Source: Oerskovia flava
GTDB lineage: Bacteria; Actinomycetota; Actinomycetes; Actinomycetales; Cellulomonadaceae
Direction: 5' to 3'
Assembly: GCF_026163685.1 (NCBI RefSeq)
Contig: NZ_JAOXSR010000010.1
Coordinates: 80,663 to 144,662 of the forward strand
Length of the DNA: 64,000 nucleotides
Below are positions 49,909 to 59,371 of this stretch, piece after piece (position 1 is the stretch's first letter; each line of letters starts with the position of its first letter). The notes under the pieces were generated by a model that made no database searches, was not told the DNA's origin, and worked only from the letters and a program-made list of their open reading frames with translations. Both the position numbers and the translations under genes were made by a program.

Positions 49909-51011
49909 TGTACTGACCGGAGACGTTGGTCGAGAGAGTGTGACGCGTTGATCTGAGTGGTAGCGCGCGAGGGCCTCCCGCGGTGGAGTGGAACTGCCTA
50001 GGTATCCGCTCCGCACACAGGAGGCCCTCGTGTCCCACGCTAATGCCGCGCTGACTCCCCGCGCCCGGCTGACGGTCGCCCGGTTGGTGGTCGACCAGCA
50101 CGTCCCGATCGCGGAGGTCGCGGCGCGGTTCCAGTGCTCGTGGCCCACGGTCAAGCGGTGGGCCGACCGGTATGCCCACGGCGAGCCGATGAGCGACCGG
50201 CCCTCGCGCCCGCACCGAATGCCTGCCAAGACCGACCAGGCCATCACGCGCCGGATCGTGTCGTTGCGGCTGCGCAAGCGTCTGGGACCCGTCCAGCTGG
50301 CTGCACTGACCGGGGTGGCGCCCTCGACCGCGCACCGGGTCCTGGTCCGCTGCCGGCTCAACCGGTTGTCCCACGTGGACCGGGCAACGGGCGCGCCGGT
50401 GCGTCGCTACGAGCACGCCTACCCCGGTGCGATGCTGCACGTGGACGTCAAGAAGCTCGGCAACATCCCCGATGGTGGCGGGTGGCGGTTCGTCGGCCGC
50501 GCCCAGGGTGATCGCCACCGAGCCGCCACGCCCGGCAAACCCAAGAACAGGCACCACAACCCGAAGATGGGGCACGCGTTCGTGCACACCGTCATCGACG
50601 ATCACTCACGGGTGGCCTACGCCGAGGTCCACGACGACGAGAGAGCCGTCACCGCGACCGGTGTCCTGCGCCGTGCAGTGGCGTGGTTCGCCGCGCGCGG
50701 GATCGTCACCGAGCGGGTGCTATCCGACAACGGCTCGCCCTACGTCTCGCGCCTGTGGCACGAGACCTGCGTCGAGCTCGAGATCAAACACTCCAGGACT
50801 CGGCCCCGCCGCCCCCAGACCAACGGCAAGATCGAACGCTTCCACCGCACCCTGGCCGACGGCTGGGGCTACGCCCGCTGCTACACCTCGGAAGCCGAAC
50901 GCCGCAACGCTCTGCCAGCATGGATCCACGAGTACAACCACCACCGACCCCACACCGCCAGCGGGAACAAGCCACCGGTCACCCGATTGACCAACCTGTC
51001 CGGTCAGTACA
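49909..51011 (+). mobile_element. IS481-family insertion sequence (1,103 bp) inside a CRISPR spacer
   Basis: Ends carry imperfect inverted repeats, TGTACTGACCGGA then GTTGGTC at left (49909-49931), matched by the reverse complement of 50989-51011 at 21 of 23 positions. TGT...ACA termini and a 6-bp target duplication fit IS481. It carries one transposase gene on the plus strand, opposite to crRNA transcription. It splits one spacer (49885-49908 plus 51018-51026), and everything to its left is cut off from the leader by 1.1 kb of IS DNA. Confidence 0.95.
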
Positions 51012-51016
51012 GCTAG
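50030..51016 (+). CDS. IS481-family transposase
   Basis: 328 residues from GTG 50030, which has AGGAGG 6-7 bases upstream. N-terminal HTH region (LTPRARLTVARLVVDQHVP, then FQCSWPTVKRWADRY) and rve/DDE integrase core: LHVDVKKLGN, VLSDNGSPYVSRLWHE and NGKIERFHRTLADGW, giving Asp-Asp-Glu. The C-terminus TASGNKPPVTRLTNLSGQYS reads to the IS tip. The last sense codon and the TAG stop (51014-51016) straddle the IS end and use bases of the target duplication. Frame intact, so probably active. Confidence 0.95.
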   Translation: MSHANAALTPRARLTVARLVVDQHVPIAEVAARFQCSWPTVKRWADRYAHGEPMSDRPSRPHRMPAKTDQAITRRIVSLRLRKRLGPVQLAALTGVAPSTAHRVLVRCRLNRLSHVDRATGAPVRRYEHAYPGAMLHVDVKKLGNIPDGGGWRFVGRAQGDRHRAATPGKPKNRHHNPKMGHAFVHTVIDDHSRVAYAEVHDDERAVTATGVLRRAVAWFAARGIVTERVLSDNGSPYVSRLWHETCVELEIKHSRTRPRRPQTNGKIERFHRTLADGWGYARCYTSEAERRNALPAWIHEYNHHRPHTASGNKPPVTRLTNLSGQYS

Positions 51017-51017
51017 G
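51012..51017. repeat. Right target-site duplication (GCTAGG) of the IS481 element
   Basis: Second copy of the 6-bp duplication. It also supplies the TAG that terminates the transposase frame. Confidence 0.9.
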
Positions 51018-51026
51018 GGCGGGGTT

Positions 51027-54000
51027 GGATCATCCCCGCTCGCGCGGGGAGCACAGTCCCGGCGACTACGGAAGCGGGGCGGCGAGGGGATCATCCCCGC
51101 TCGCGCGGGGAGCACCGATGCAGGCGAACGCCGTGGACCGCCTTGGGCGGATCATCCCCGCTCGCGCGGGGAGCACAAGGCGGGTTGGGACTGGATCTCG
51201 ACGAACGTGGGATCATCCCCGCTCGCGCGGGGAGCACGCCTACGCCGCTACGTGGGATGAGTGGGGCATGGGATCATCCCCGCTCGCGCGGGGAGCACGG
51301 GAGCGTCGAAGCGGAGCCAAACGGTCAGCGCGGATCATCCCCGCTCGCGCGGGGAGCACGTAGTTCCGCGGCAGGAGGAGGTGCACCAGCCGGGATCATC
51401 CCCGCTCGCGCGGGGAGCACACCACCGCTCCCCGCCCGCGTAGGCGGCGCCGGGGATCATCCCCGCTCGCGCGGGGAGCACCGTCCGTTCTAGTCATGGT
51501 GCCTCCCATAGGGCGGATCATCCCCGCTCGCGCGGGGAGCACCGCCGGCCCGTCGACGCCGAGCCGACGGTGAAGTTGGATCATCCCCGCTCGCGCGGGG
51601 AGCACCCCACCCTCGGGTTCGGCACGAACATCACGGACGGATCATCCCCGCTCGCGCGGGGAGCACGTAGACCTTCCCGTCGGTGGCGTCGCACATGGCG
51701 GATCATCCCCGCTCGCGCGGGGAGCACGATCTGAAGCTGCCGTTCGCGAACTCGGTCAAGGGATCATCCCCGCTCGCGCGGGGAGCACCATCGCTGCTCC
51801 TTGAGTCCGGGCCGCCACTCGGGATCATCCCCGCTCGCGCGGGGAGCACGTCGAGTACGAGTCGGTCGGCTACCCGCAAGACGGATCATCCCCGCTCGCG
51901 CGGGGAGCACCTGGCCAGCCTGCTCGAACGACCATTCGGAGGCGGATCATCCCCGCTCGCGCGGGGAGCACTTCCCCGTCCGCGTCACGGGTGAAGCGGT
52001 ACGGCGGATCATCCCCGCTCGCGCGGGGAGCACGAAGTGAGCGGGTTCGGCGAGGACGGCGCCCTGGGATCATCCCCGCTCGCGCGGGGAGCACACTAGG
52101 CGCTCCACGGTCTTGTCCGGGAGCTTCGGATCATCCCCGCTCGCGCGGGGAGCACCCCTGAGGAGGGTTCCCGATGGCCATCAACAACGGATCATCCCCG
52201 CTCGCGCGGGGAGCACATCGTCGGGGGCACCGACGACGATCCCCGTGTGGGATCATCCCCGCTCGCGCGGGGAGCACTAGTCGGGCTCGGTGATGGTCGC
52301 CTCGTAGACCGGATCATCCCCGCTCGCGCGGGGAGCACCGGGACTCGACGTCGAAGTCCTCGCCGCGGATCGGATCATCCCCGCTCGCGCGGGGAGCACG
52401 CAACGCATTGCACGATCCCAGCGGATTCATTCGGATCATCCCCGCTCGCGCGGGGAGCACGTGCCGATCATCGTTGGTCCGGTCACCCTGCCGGGATCAT
52501 CCCCGCTCGCGCGGGGAGCACTCCATGCGCTGGTAGGCCAGGACGCCGGCACCCGGATCATCCCCGCTCGCGCGGGGAGCACTGGCACGTGTTATCCCAT
52601 CCCTTCCTCGTACGGGGATCATCCCCGCTCGCGCGGGGAGCACCCGATCGCCGTCCGGAGCTTGCCGCCCCAGTTCGGATCATCCCCGCTCGCGCGGGGA
52701 GCACGGTCTCGTCGAGCTCGGCGGCACCGTGTACCTGGGATCATCCCCGCTCGCGCGGGGAGCACCGGCCGACAACGCGCACTTCAACGCAGGCGGCGGG
52801 ATCATCCCCGCTCGCGCGGGGAGCACGCACAGGGACCACGTGGAGTGGTGGTACTTCGAGGGATCATCCCCGCTCGCGCGGGGAGCACCGGCAGGTCGTC
52901 AACACCGCCGCACTGTCCGCCGGATCATCCCCGCTCGCGCGGGGAGCACGCGCTGTCGAGGACGAACCGCGAGCCCGAGTTGGGATCATCCCCGCTCGCG
53001 CGGGGAGCACGATCGACGGCCGGGGCGCGCTCACTGGTCGGCCGGATCATCCCCGCTCGCGCGGGGAGCACTGAAAAGGTATGAGCAGTTACCCAAATGG
53101 GGAGGGATCATCCCCGCTCGCGCGGGGAGCACCTCCAGCGGCTCGACGACCACGCGCCGCACCGCGGATCATCCCCGCTCGCGCGGGGAGCACGTGCCGA
53201 CGTCGGGCGACGCGGTACAGGTGCTCGGATCATCCCCGCTCGCGCGGGGAGCACCACTCCCGGACGGTCTCGGCCGCGGTGCGGGTCGGATCATCCCCGC
53301 TCGCGCGGGGAGCACCGGCACGGTGCGTACCGCGCCGGTCATCAGTGCGGATCATCCCCGCTCGCGCGGGGAGCACCGCTTGCAGACGTAGGCCGGGCGT
53401 GGCTACCCGGGATCATCCCCGCTCGCGCGGGGAGCACCATCGCGAAAGAGCTCGTGACCGGGATCTTCCGGGATCATCCCCGCTCGCGAGGGGAGCACAC
53501 GCCCACCTCCATGCTCGCCACGATGGCCGACGGATCATCCCCGCTCGCGCGGGGAGCACAAGGCCCTCGGGATCAAGTCCCCCTCGAAGGTGGGATCATC
53601 CCCGCTCGCGCGGGGAGCACGAGGTGTTGATCTGGAGTTGCGCCCAGAGGTAGGGATCATCCCCGCTCGCGCGGGGAGCACGAGCGTGATCGTGGGGGTC
53701 ATGGTTGATCGCCCGGATCATCCCCGCTCGCGCGGGGAGCACGACGTCGAGGCGGTGGCGCACACCTTGCGGAACGGATCATCCCCGCTCGCGCGGGGAG
53801 CACACTTCGACGTATCCCGGGTCACGCTCGTAGGGCGGATCATCCCCGCTCGCGCGGGGAGCACACGGCACCCGACCCGGACGCCGTCGACCGGTCGGGA
53901 TCATCCCCGCTCGCGCGGGGAGCACGTGACCTCGCCGGTCGTCTCGTCGATGCGGACCGCATCATCCCCGCTCGCGCGGGGAGCACGCGCGGAGCTTGGC

Positions 54001-56428
54001 CTGCGCCCCAGCCTTGGTCGGATCATCCCCGCTCGCGCGGGGAGCACGGCGGCGGTCTCGGCTACGCGTTCGCCGGCGGGGGATCATCCCCGCTCGCGCG
54101 GGGAGCACGATCTGGTCGGGAACCGCGTGCCAGATCTGAGCGGATCATCCCCGCTCGCGCGGGGAGCACTAACGAAGGGATTCATCATGACCGCTCGGAG
54201 ACGGATCATCCCCGCTCGCGCGGGGAGCACGGTGCCCCGGTCGCCGTCGCGTCCGGCGGGAACGGATCATCCCCGCTCGCGCGGGGAGCACAGCGGGGAG
54301 CGTGAGGGCGTACAGGTCAGCGTGGGATCATCCCCGCTCGCGCGGGGAGCACAGCGAGTGCGCGGTGCCGGGCACCCCGGCTCGCGGATCATCCCCGCTC
54401 GCGCGGGGAGCACGCACATCATTCGTGGTGTGGAATGGGAGCGTGTGGATCATCCCCGCTCGCGCGGGGAGCACTGGCACGTGTTATCCCATCCCTTCCT
54501 CGTACAGGGATCATCCCCGCTCGCGCGGGGAGCACGAGTGGCCCGCCGTGTAGTTGTCGTCCACGGCCGGATCATCCCCGCTCGCGCGGGGAGCACAGTC
54601 CCCGCGACCACGGAAGCGGGACGGCGGGGGGATCATCCCCGCTCGCGCGGGGAGCACCACTGGAGGACGTCTGAGCCCATGAACGCCCAGGGATCATCCC
54701 CGCTCGCGCGGGGAGCACCCGGTCAGGCTGGGCTTGATGCCCTCGACGGTCGGATCATCCCCGCTCGCGCGGGGAGCACTCGTCCTCGTCCACGACCTTG
54801 GCAGGGGTCAGGGGATCATCCCCGCTCGCGCGGGGAGCACGGGCTGTACGTGAACGGCAGGACGGCGCCGGCGGGATCATCCCCGCTCGCGCGGGGAGCA
54901 CTCCTCCTGGGGGGCGATGGAGGCGAGCAAGGACGGATCATCCCCGCTCGCGCGGGGAGCACAAGCTCAAGGCCATCGCCGCGCGCCCGGTGAACGGATC
55001 ATCCCCGCTCGCGCGGGGAGCACTTGAGCGGTTCGACGATGTACTCGACGATCGTCGGATCATCCCCGCTCGCGCGGGGAGCACGCCTCCCACATTCGAC
55101 GCGTGCGCTCCGCCAGGGGATCATCCCCGCTCGCGCGGGGAGCACGATGCGGTCGGATTTGTGCAGCGCGTTTACGGGGGATCATCCCCGCTCGCGCGGG
55201 GAGCACGTCGTCGTCAGCGTCCTCGCCGACACGAAGAAGGGATCATGCCCGCTCGCGCGGGGAGCACTCCGTGGCCGTCACCGTCGCGCAGCTCGCGTCG
55301 GGATCATCCCCGCTCGCGCGGGGAGCACCGTGACGGCGTCGTGGACCGCATGAGCGTCGGCGGATCATCCCCGCTCGCGCGGGGAGCACACCCCGGACGG
55401 CGGCACCCTCGAGGGCGACGTGGGATCATCCCCGCTCGCGCGGGGAGCACGGTCATCCGACCGTCACCTCCACCGATGCGAGGGGATCATCCCCGCTCGC
55501 GCGGGGAGCACTGGACCATCCGACCGAGCGCCGTGGTCGCCTTCGGATCATCCCCGCTCGCGCGGGGAGCACATGATGTCGCCTGCGGTGATCTGGGCGG
55601 CGGTCGGATCATCCCCGCTCGCGCGGGGAGCACAAGGGGACGGGCGATGGGGTGTACGAGGACGGCGGATCATCCCCGCTCGCGCGGGGAGCACGTCACC
55701 TACGTCCAGGCGGTCGACGTCGACACGGGATCATCCCCGCTCGCGCGGGGAGCACAGGGGGTCGACCACGGGGCCCTGAACCTCGAACGGATCATCCCCG
55801 CTCGCGCGGGGAGCACGTGTCGGGCGTTGGGTCGAAAGGCGGCTCGTCGGGATCATCCCCGCTCGCGCGGGGAGCACGTGCACCGTGGCGCCGGCGAACC
55901 GGGCCCCGAGGGGATCATCCCCGCTCGCGCGGGGAGCACGCCCGTAGACGTCGATCCCGCCGCCGGTGGTTGCGGATCATCCCCGCTCGCGCGGGGAGCA
56001 CTCGGCGGGGCGGGTGCGGTTGCGGCTGTGGTGGGGATCATCCCCGCTCGCGCGGGGAGCACGAAGCCCACCCCGAGTACACCGAGGTGCAGGTCGGATC
56101 ATCCCCGCTCGCGCGGGGAGCACACGACCGTCACGACCTGCGAGCGCTGGGACACCGGATCATCCCCGCTCGCGCGGGGAGCACGTGATCTCGGCGATCA
56201 GGTCGGAAACGGCGATGGGATCATCCCCGCTCGCGCGGGGAGCACGAGACGAAGGACTTCCCCGAGCTGTGGCAGGAGGGATCATCCCCGCTCGCGCGGG
56301 GAGCACCAGAACACGTTCAGTGCGGTGCCTGGTGCTGCGGGATCATCCCCGCTCGCGCGGGGAGCACAAGCTCAAGGCCATCGCCGCGCGTCCGGTGAAC
56401 GGATCATCCCCGCTCGCGCGGGGAGCAC
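51027..56428 (-). CRISPR. Type I-E CRISPR array, leader-proximal segment (about 89 repeats)
   Basis: The same 28-nt repeat on a 61-bp period, about 89 repeats and 88 spacers by spacing arithmetic. Repeats are nearly invariant; single-base variants lie near 53478 (GAGGGG), 53960 (C for G at base 2) and 55247 (G in the C-run). The leader side is at 56428, next to cas2, where the repeats are most regular. Three pairs of near-identical spacers link this segment to itself. Some spacers look like phage gene starts, for example 52156-52188 with AGGAGG and ATGGCC. Confidence 0.99.
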
Positions 56429-56472
56429 ACTAACTGACCTGCGAACATATCAGGATGATCAGGCTCCTGCGA
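56429..56472 (-). promoter_or_regulatory. CRISPR leader end between cas2 and the first repeat
   Basis: The 44 bp between the cas2 stop and the first repeat are the least GC-rich of the locus; on the minus strand the end reads CTGATATGTTCGCAGGTCAG and TTAGT just before the first repeat. It should hold the integration signals for Cas1-Cas2. The pre-crRNA promoter must lie here or within the 3' part of cas2, as there is no longer gap. Confidence 0.6.
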
Positions 56473-56997
56473 TCACTTCGACGGGTCGGCGCCCGGATCA
56501 GGCTCGCCACGCGAGTTGCGGCGCCTTTGCTCGATCGACGTCCCATACCGTCGCCGCCTCGATGCGTTGCTCCATCCTCTGCGGACACCAGAACTCGGGG
56601 GACGGTTGTCAGTCGTCGGGGTGGTGAGGTGATCGCTCTCGGAGGAAATGCCGCCTGACCGCGACCTTTCACGGTTCGAACGGCGGGCGCTGTCGTCCAA
56701 CTCGGCGGCGAACTTGCGCGACTCGGCGGTCTGTCGACGCATGAGCGTCACTCCGTCGTGGTCTGCAGTCTCCCACGCGTGGTTGTGGACGCGGAAGTCC
56801 AGCCTTTGCTCCGTCGTGGTGGACCACACCATGAGGGCGCGTCCGCGGCTCACGTCCTCGACGATGCGCAGCCACAAGAGCTCGCGAACACGGGCCGATA
56901 CGTGCCCGACGTAGACGCCGGCGGAGATCTCCAGCAGCCATCGGGTGAGCTCGCCGCGGAGCTTCTCCGGTGTCACGGACAGCACGACGACGATCAC
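56473..56997 (-). CDS. cas2: CRISPR-associated endonuclease Cas2, type I-E
   Basis: 174 residues from a GTG overlapping the cas1 stop (GTGA). Residues 1-90 are a standard Cas2e: VIVVVLSVTPEKLRGELTRW, LLEISAGVYVGHVSARVREL, then MVWSTTTEQRLDFRVHNHAW. A charged Ser/Arg-rich linker and the motif GWSNASRRRRYG (141-152) follow; a similar basic motif ends many actinobacterial Cas2e. The protein is longer than the usual 95-125 residues, and its 3' end reaches within 45 bp of the first repeat. It forms the spacer-integration complex with Cas1. Confidence 0.92.
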   Translation of the reverse strand: MIVVVLSVTPEKLRGELTRWLLEISAGVYVGHVSARVRELLWLRIVEDVSRGRALMVWSTTTEQRLDFRVHNHAWETADHDGVTLMRRQTAESRKFAAELDDSARRSNRERSRSGGISSESDHLTTPTTDNRPPSSGVRRGWSNASRRRRYGTSIEQRRRNSRGEPDPGADPSK

Positions 56998-57947
56998 CAG
57001 TCCGTTTCCTCGCCCGAGCCGTAGCTGACCCCGCCCGACACCGCTCCGAACCTGCCGTCCCAGAGCATCGAGACGTCCGCCCATTGGTCGAGCTCATTCG
57101 GATCCCTGATCAGCAGACTGGTGATGTCTCGCACGCACCGCTCCAGCAGCTTCGCCTTGTGCAAGCGGTCGCGCATGTCGCGACGCACGTGCCCTCCGAC
57201 ATCCGCGAGATCCTGTGCCGCGGCGTCGAACGCGGCGGGGATCGCAAACTCCGCCTTGTAGAGATCAGCAATGTCGTAGACGAACGACCTCTCGTGCCCG
57301 GTGTGCACGAACCCGAGCCCTGGTGAGCAGCCGAGTGCTACGACGACAGCGTGCACAACTCCGTACAGGCACGTCGTCGCAGCCGAGAGCGCTTGGTTCA
57401 CCGCGTCCGACGACCCGAAATCGTCGGGCCGATACTCCCGCCGCTCCCAGGGCACGCCCGTGCGTTGGGAGTGCTCTCGGTAGGACTTTCGGACTCTCGC
57501 GCCCTCCCGGCCGCGGAGCTGCTGCATCGTCAGGCCCGAGACCTCTTCGTCGGGGAATCGCATCTCGTACATCGCACGTGCGACAGCAAGTCGCGAATCG
57601 CGACGCGTCACGAGCTCAGCCTGCGCCTCGAGCAGACGAGAGGACTTGGCCAACGAGCGCCCGTGTGCGTAGTAGCGAACGCCGCGCTCCCCCACCCACA
57701 CGACGGTCGCCCCACTTTCGGCGAGCAGGACCATCGCCTGGTGCGTGACGTTCGTCCCGGGCCCGAGGAGAAGCGCGCCGAGCGTCGCGGCCGGGACGTG
57801 CACCGTGCCGCGCTCATCGGTAGCCGTGATCGCGCTCGCGTCGCGCGAGATCACGCACCGTTCGAGGTACAAGAACGTCAGGCGGTCCTGGGCGCGCACC
57901 AGCTCCGGAAGGGTCGGCGGGCGCGCGCCCGGGATCTGTTGGTTCAT
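56994..57947 (-). CDS. cas1: CRISPR-associated integrase Cas1, type I-E
   Basis: 317 residues; the ATG at 57947 overlaps the cas6e stop (ATGA). RLTFLYLERCVISRDASAI and YYAHGRSLAKSSRLLEAQAE are typical Cas1e. Catalytic residues are present: Glu148 in LRGREGARVRKSYRE, His215 in GLGFVHTGHERSF and Asp225/Asp228 in VYDIADLYKAEF. It inserts new spacers at the leader end with Cas2. An intact active site suggests the array can still grow. Confidence 0.97.
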   Translation of the reverse strand: MNQQIPGARPPTLPELVRAQDRLTFLYLERCVISRDASAITATDERGTVHVPAATLGALLLGPGTNVTHQAMVLLAESGATVVWVGERGVRYYAHGRSLAKSSRLLEAQAELVTRRDSRLAVARAMYEMRFPDEEVSGLTMQQLRGREGARVRKSYREHSQRTGVPWERREYRPDDFGSSDAVNQALSAATTCLYGVVHAVVVALGCSPGLGFVHTGHERSFVYDIADLYKAEFAIPAAFDAAAQDLADVGGHVRRDMRDRLHKAKLLERCVRDITSLLIRDPNELDQWADVSMLWDGRFGAVSGGVSYGSGEETDW

Positions 57948-58636
57948 CGAACTGGTGCCAACGTGAGCAGCCCGCACCCGTAGCCCTTGGCGGGACCGAG
58001 ACCGGTCACGAGCGCGTCACGCAGCCTGGCGGGGTCGCTCACCTCGAGCAGACCGTCGAACGACGCCGTCACGAGTGTCACGGTGCGCCCACCCCGCTGG
58101 AAGCGCCGGGTCTGACGGTCGTGCACGACGACGCCCCCACCCTCCCCGGGAAGAGTGAACCCCCAGTCGTCGGTGCGCCCGGCGAACCAGTTCAGCTGCT
58201 GCTCCACGGTGACGTGACCGTAGCGTCGGGTCTTGGGTCGACCCTTCGCATTGAGCTCCACGGCCTCAGGCGCCGCTTCGCTCATGCGGCCTCGGCGCGC
58301 GGTGCTTCGTGTGGGATTGGCCGTCAACCTGAACGCCCACCGCTGCCCCTCGACGAGCCCGTCGAGTACGGGGGCGTAGGGGCGCGTGTCCCAGCCCCGC
58401 TGCGTCGACGGCCATCCAGCGTCCTCCACAATTGCGGTGAAGTCCGGCTCGTACCGACTCACCACGTAGAGCCATACATGGTGCGCGTCGCGGTCGACAC
58501 GCCAGAGGACCCTGCCGCGTTCGTCGTCGGGGTGCGGGAACGCCGAGAGGACGGCTGCGTGCATGGACTGAGGTGAGCCGAGCAGCTGCCGAGATGCCCG
58601 TCGCGCCGAGTTGATCTGAACACGCGAGAGGAACAT
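57944..58636 (-). CDS. cas6e: crRNA endoribonuclease Cas6e (CasE/Cse3)
   Basis: 230 residues. FLSRVQINSARRASRQLLGS with SMHAAVLSAFP places the probable catalytic His26 as in Cas6e. The first RAMP fold includes LWRVDRDAHHVWLYVVS. The C-terminal glycine-rich loop GLGPAKGYGCGLLTL binds the repeat. It cuts pre-crRNA 3' of the repeat hairpin and stays on the crRNA as part of Cascade. Its ATG abuts the cas5e stop with no gap. Confidence 0.95.
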   Translation of the reverse strand: MFLSRVQINSARRASRQLLGSPQSMHAAVLSAFPHPDDERGRVLWRVDRDAHHVWLYVVSRYEPDFTAIVEDAGWPSTQRGWDTRPYAPVLDGLVEGQRWAFRLTANPTRSTARRGRMSEAAPEAVELNAKGRPKTRRYGHVTVEQQLNWFAGRTDDWGFTLPGEGGGVVVHDRQTRRFQRGGRTVTLVTASFDGLLEVSDPARLRDALVTGLGPAKGYGCGLLTLAPVR

Positions 58637-59371
58637 TCACCGGCCCCCCAGTGCAGCCATCGGGTCATGACCCCGAGGACCGGGCCCAGCTTGCGCGGTC
58701 TCTACCAGGTCGTTCGCGACCAGCACCGCATGGCGCTCCACGGTGCGCCACGAGTACGACCGGCGTCGCGGATCGAACGAGACAGGAGCGTCGTGATGGG
58801 TCGTCACCGTCTTGTCGGAGCCCGCCTCGGCCGGGACGACACCAACGTCGACGATGAGGTCGAGCGTCACCTGCGGGTCGCTCCGCCGTTTCCACCACGC
58901 CGAGGCTTGCCACGGGTACTCGTGAAGGACCGACCACGCCGACTCTTCGTGGACGCCCAGGGTGAGCTGGCCCTCCGGCGTGAACGCACGGCGCCCGAGG
59001 TAGAGCGGAAAAACCGGGCGCCGTACCGCCTCGTCGAGAGCCTGCACGATCTCCTCCGCACCCTCGACTGCAGCGAGGAAGACAGCATCCGACCGGAAGT
59101 ACCGTTGGGTGAGCGGAAAGCTCTTCGACTTGTCGAGTGTCATGGCGGTCTGGAAGTCCCGCTCGACCCTGCCCGGTTGGTCGATGCGCACGGCGAGCTG
59201 GAGACCCAGCAGGTCCTCGATCGGATCTGTCCTACGCCGTCCGAGCGCAGCCGCCAGCAGGCCGACGACTCCGCTCTTGGTGGGCGCCTCATTGGTGTCC
59301 CGGCGCGCGAACCGGGAGTCCTCGCCCCAGGACTGTTGTGGTCCGGCGAGCCTCAGCAAGAGCGTCGTCAT
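58637..59371 (-). CDS. cas5e: Cascade subunit Cas5e (CasD)
   Basis: 244 residues. LLLRLAGPQQSWGEDSRFAR followed by RDTNEAPTKSGVVGLLAAAL is the Cas5e N-terminus. FPLYLGRRAFTPEGQLTLG and the second half of the RAMP fold follow. It caps the 5' handle of the crRNA. ATG overlaps the cas7e stop (ATGA). Confidence 0.96.
   Translation of the reverse strand: MTTLLLRLAGPQQSWGEDSRFARRDTNEAPTKSGVVGLLAAALGRRRTDPIEDLLGLQLAVRIDQPGRVERDFQTAMTLDKSKSFPLTQRYFRSDAVFLAAVEGAEEIVQALDEAVRRPVFPLYLGRRAFTPEGQLTLGVHEESAWSVLHEYPWQASAWWKRRSDPQVTLDLIVDVGVVPAEAGSDKTVTTHHDAPVSFDPRRRSYSWRTVERHAVLVANDLVETAQAGPGPRGHDPMAALGGR

Noticed and set aside
47438-56627. Many overlapping open frames of 60-609 codons in the array, all with repeated GSSPLARGA, DHPRSRGEH or IIPARAGST
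   Set aside because: They are the three reading frames of the CRISPR repeat on a 61-bp period. They are not proteins, although such frames are often misannotated.
56473-56760. Cas2-DnaQ fusion
   Set aside because: The C-terminal extension has no DEDDh motifs; it is basic and low in complexity.
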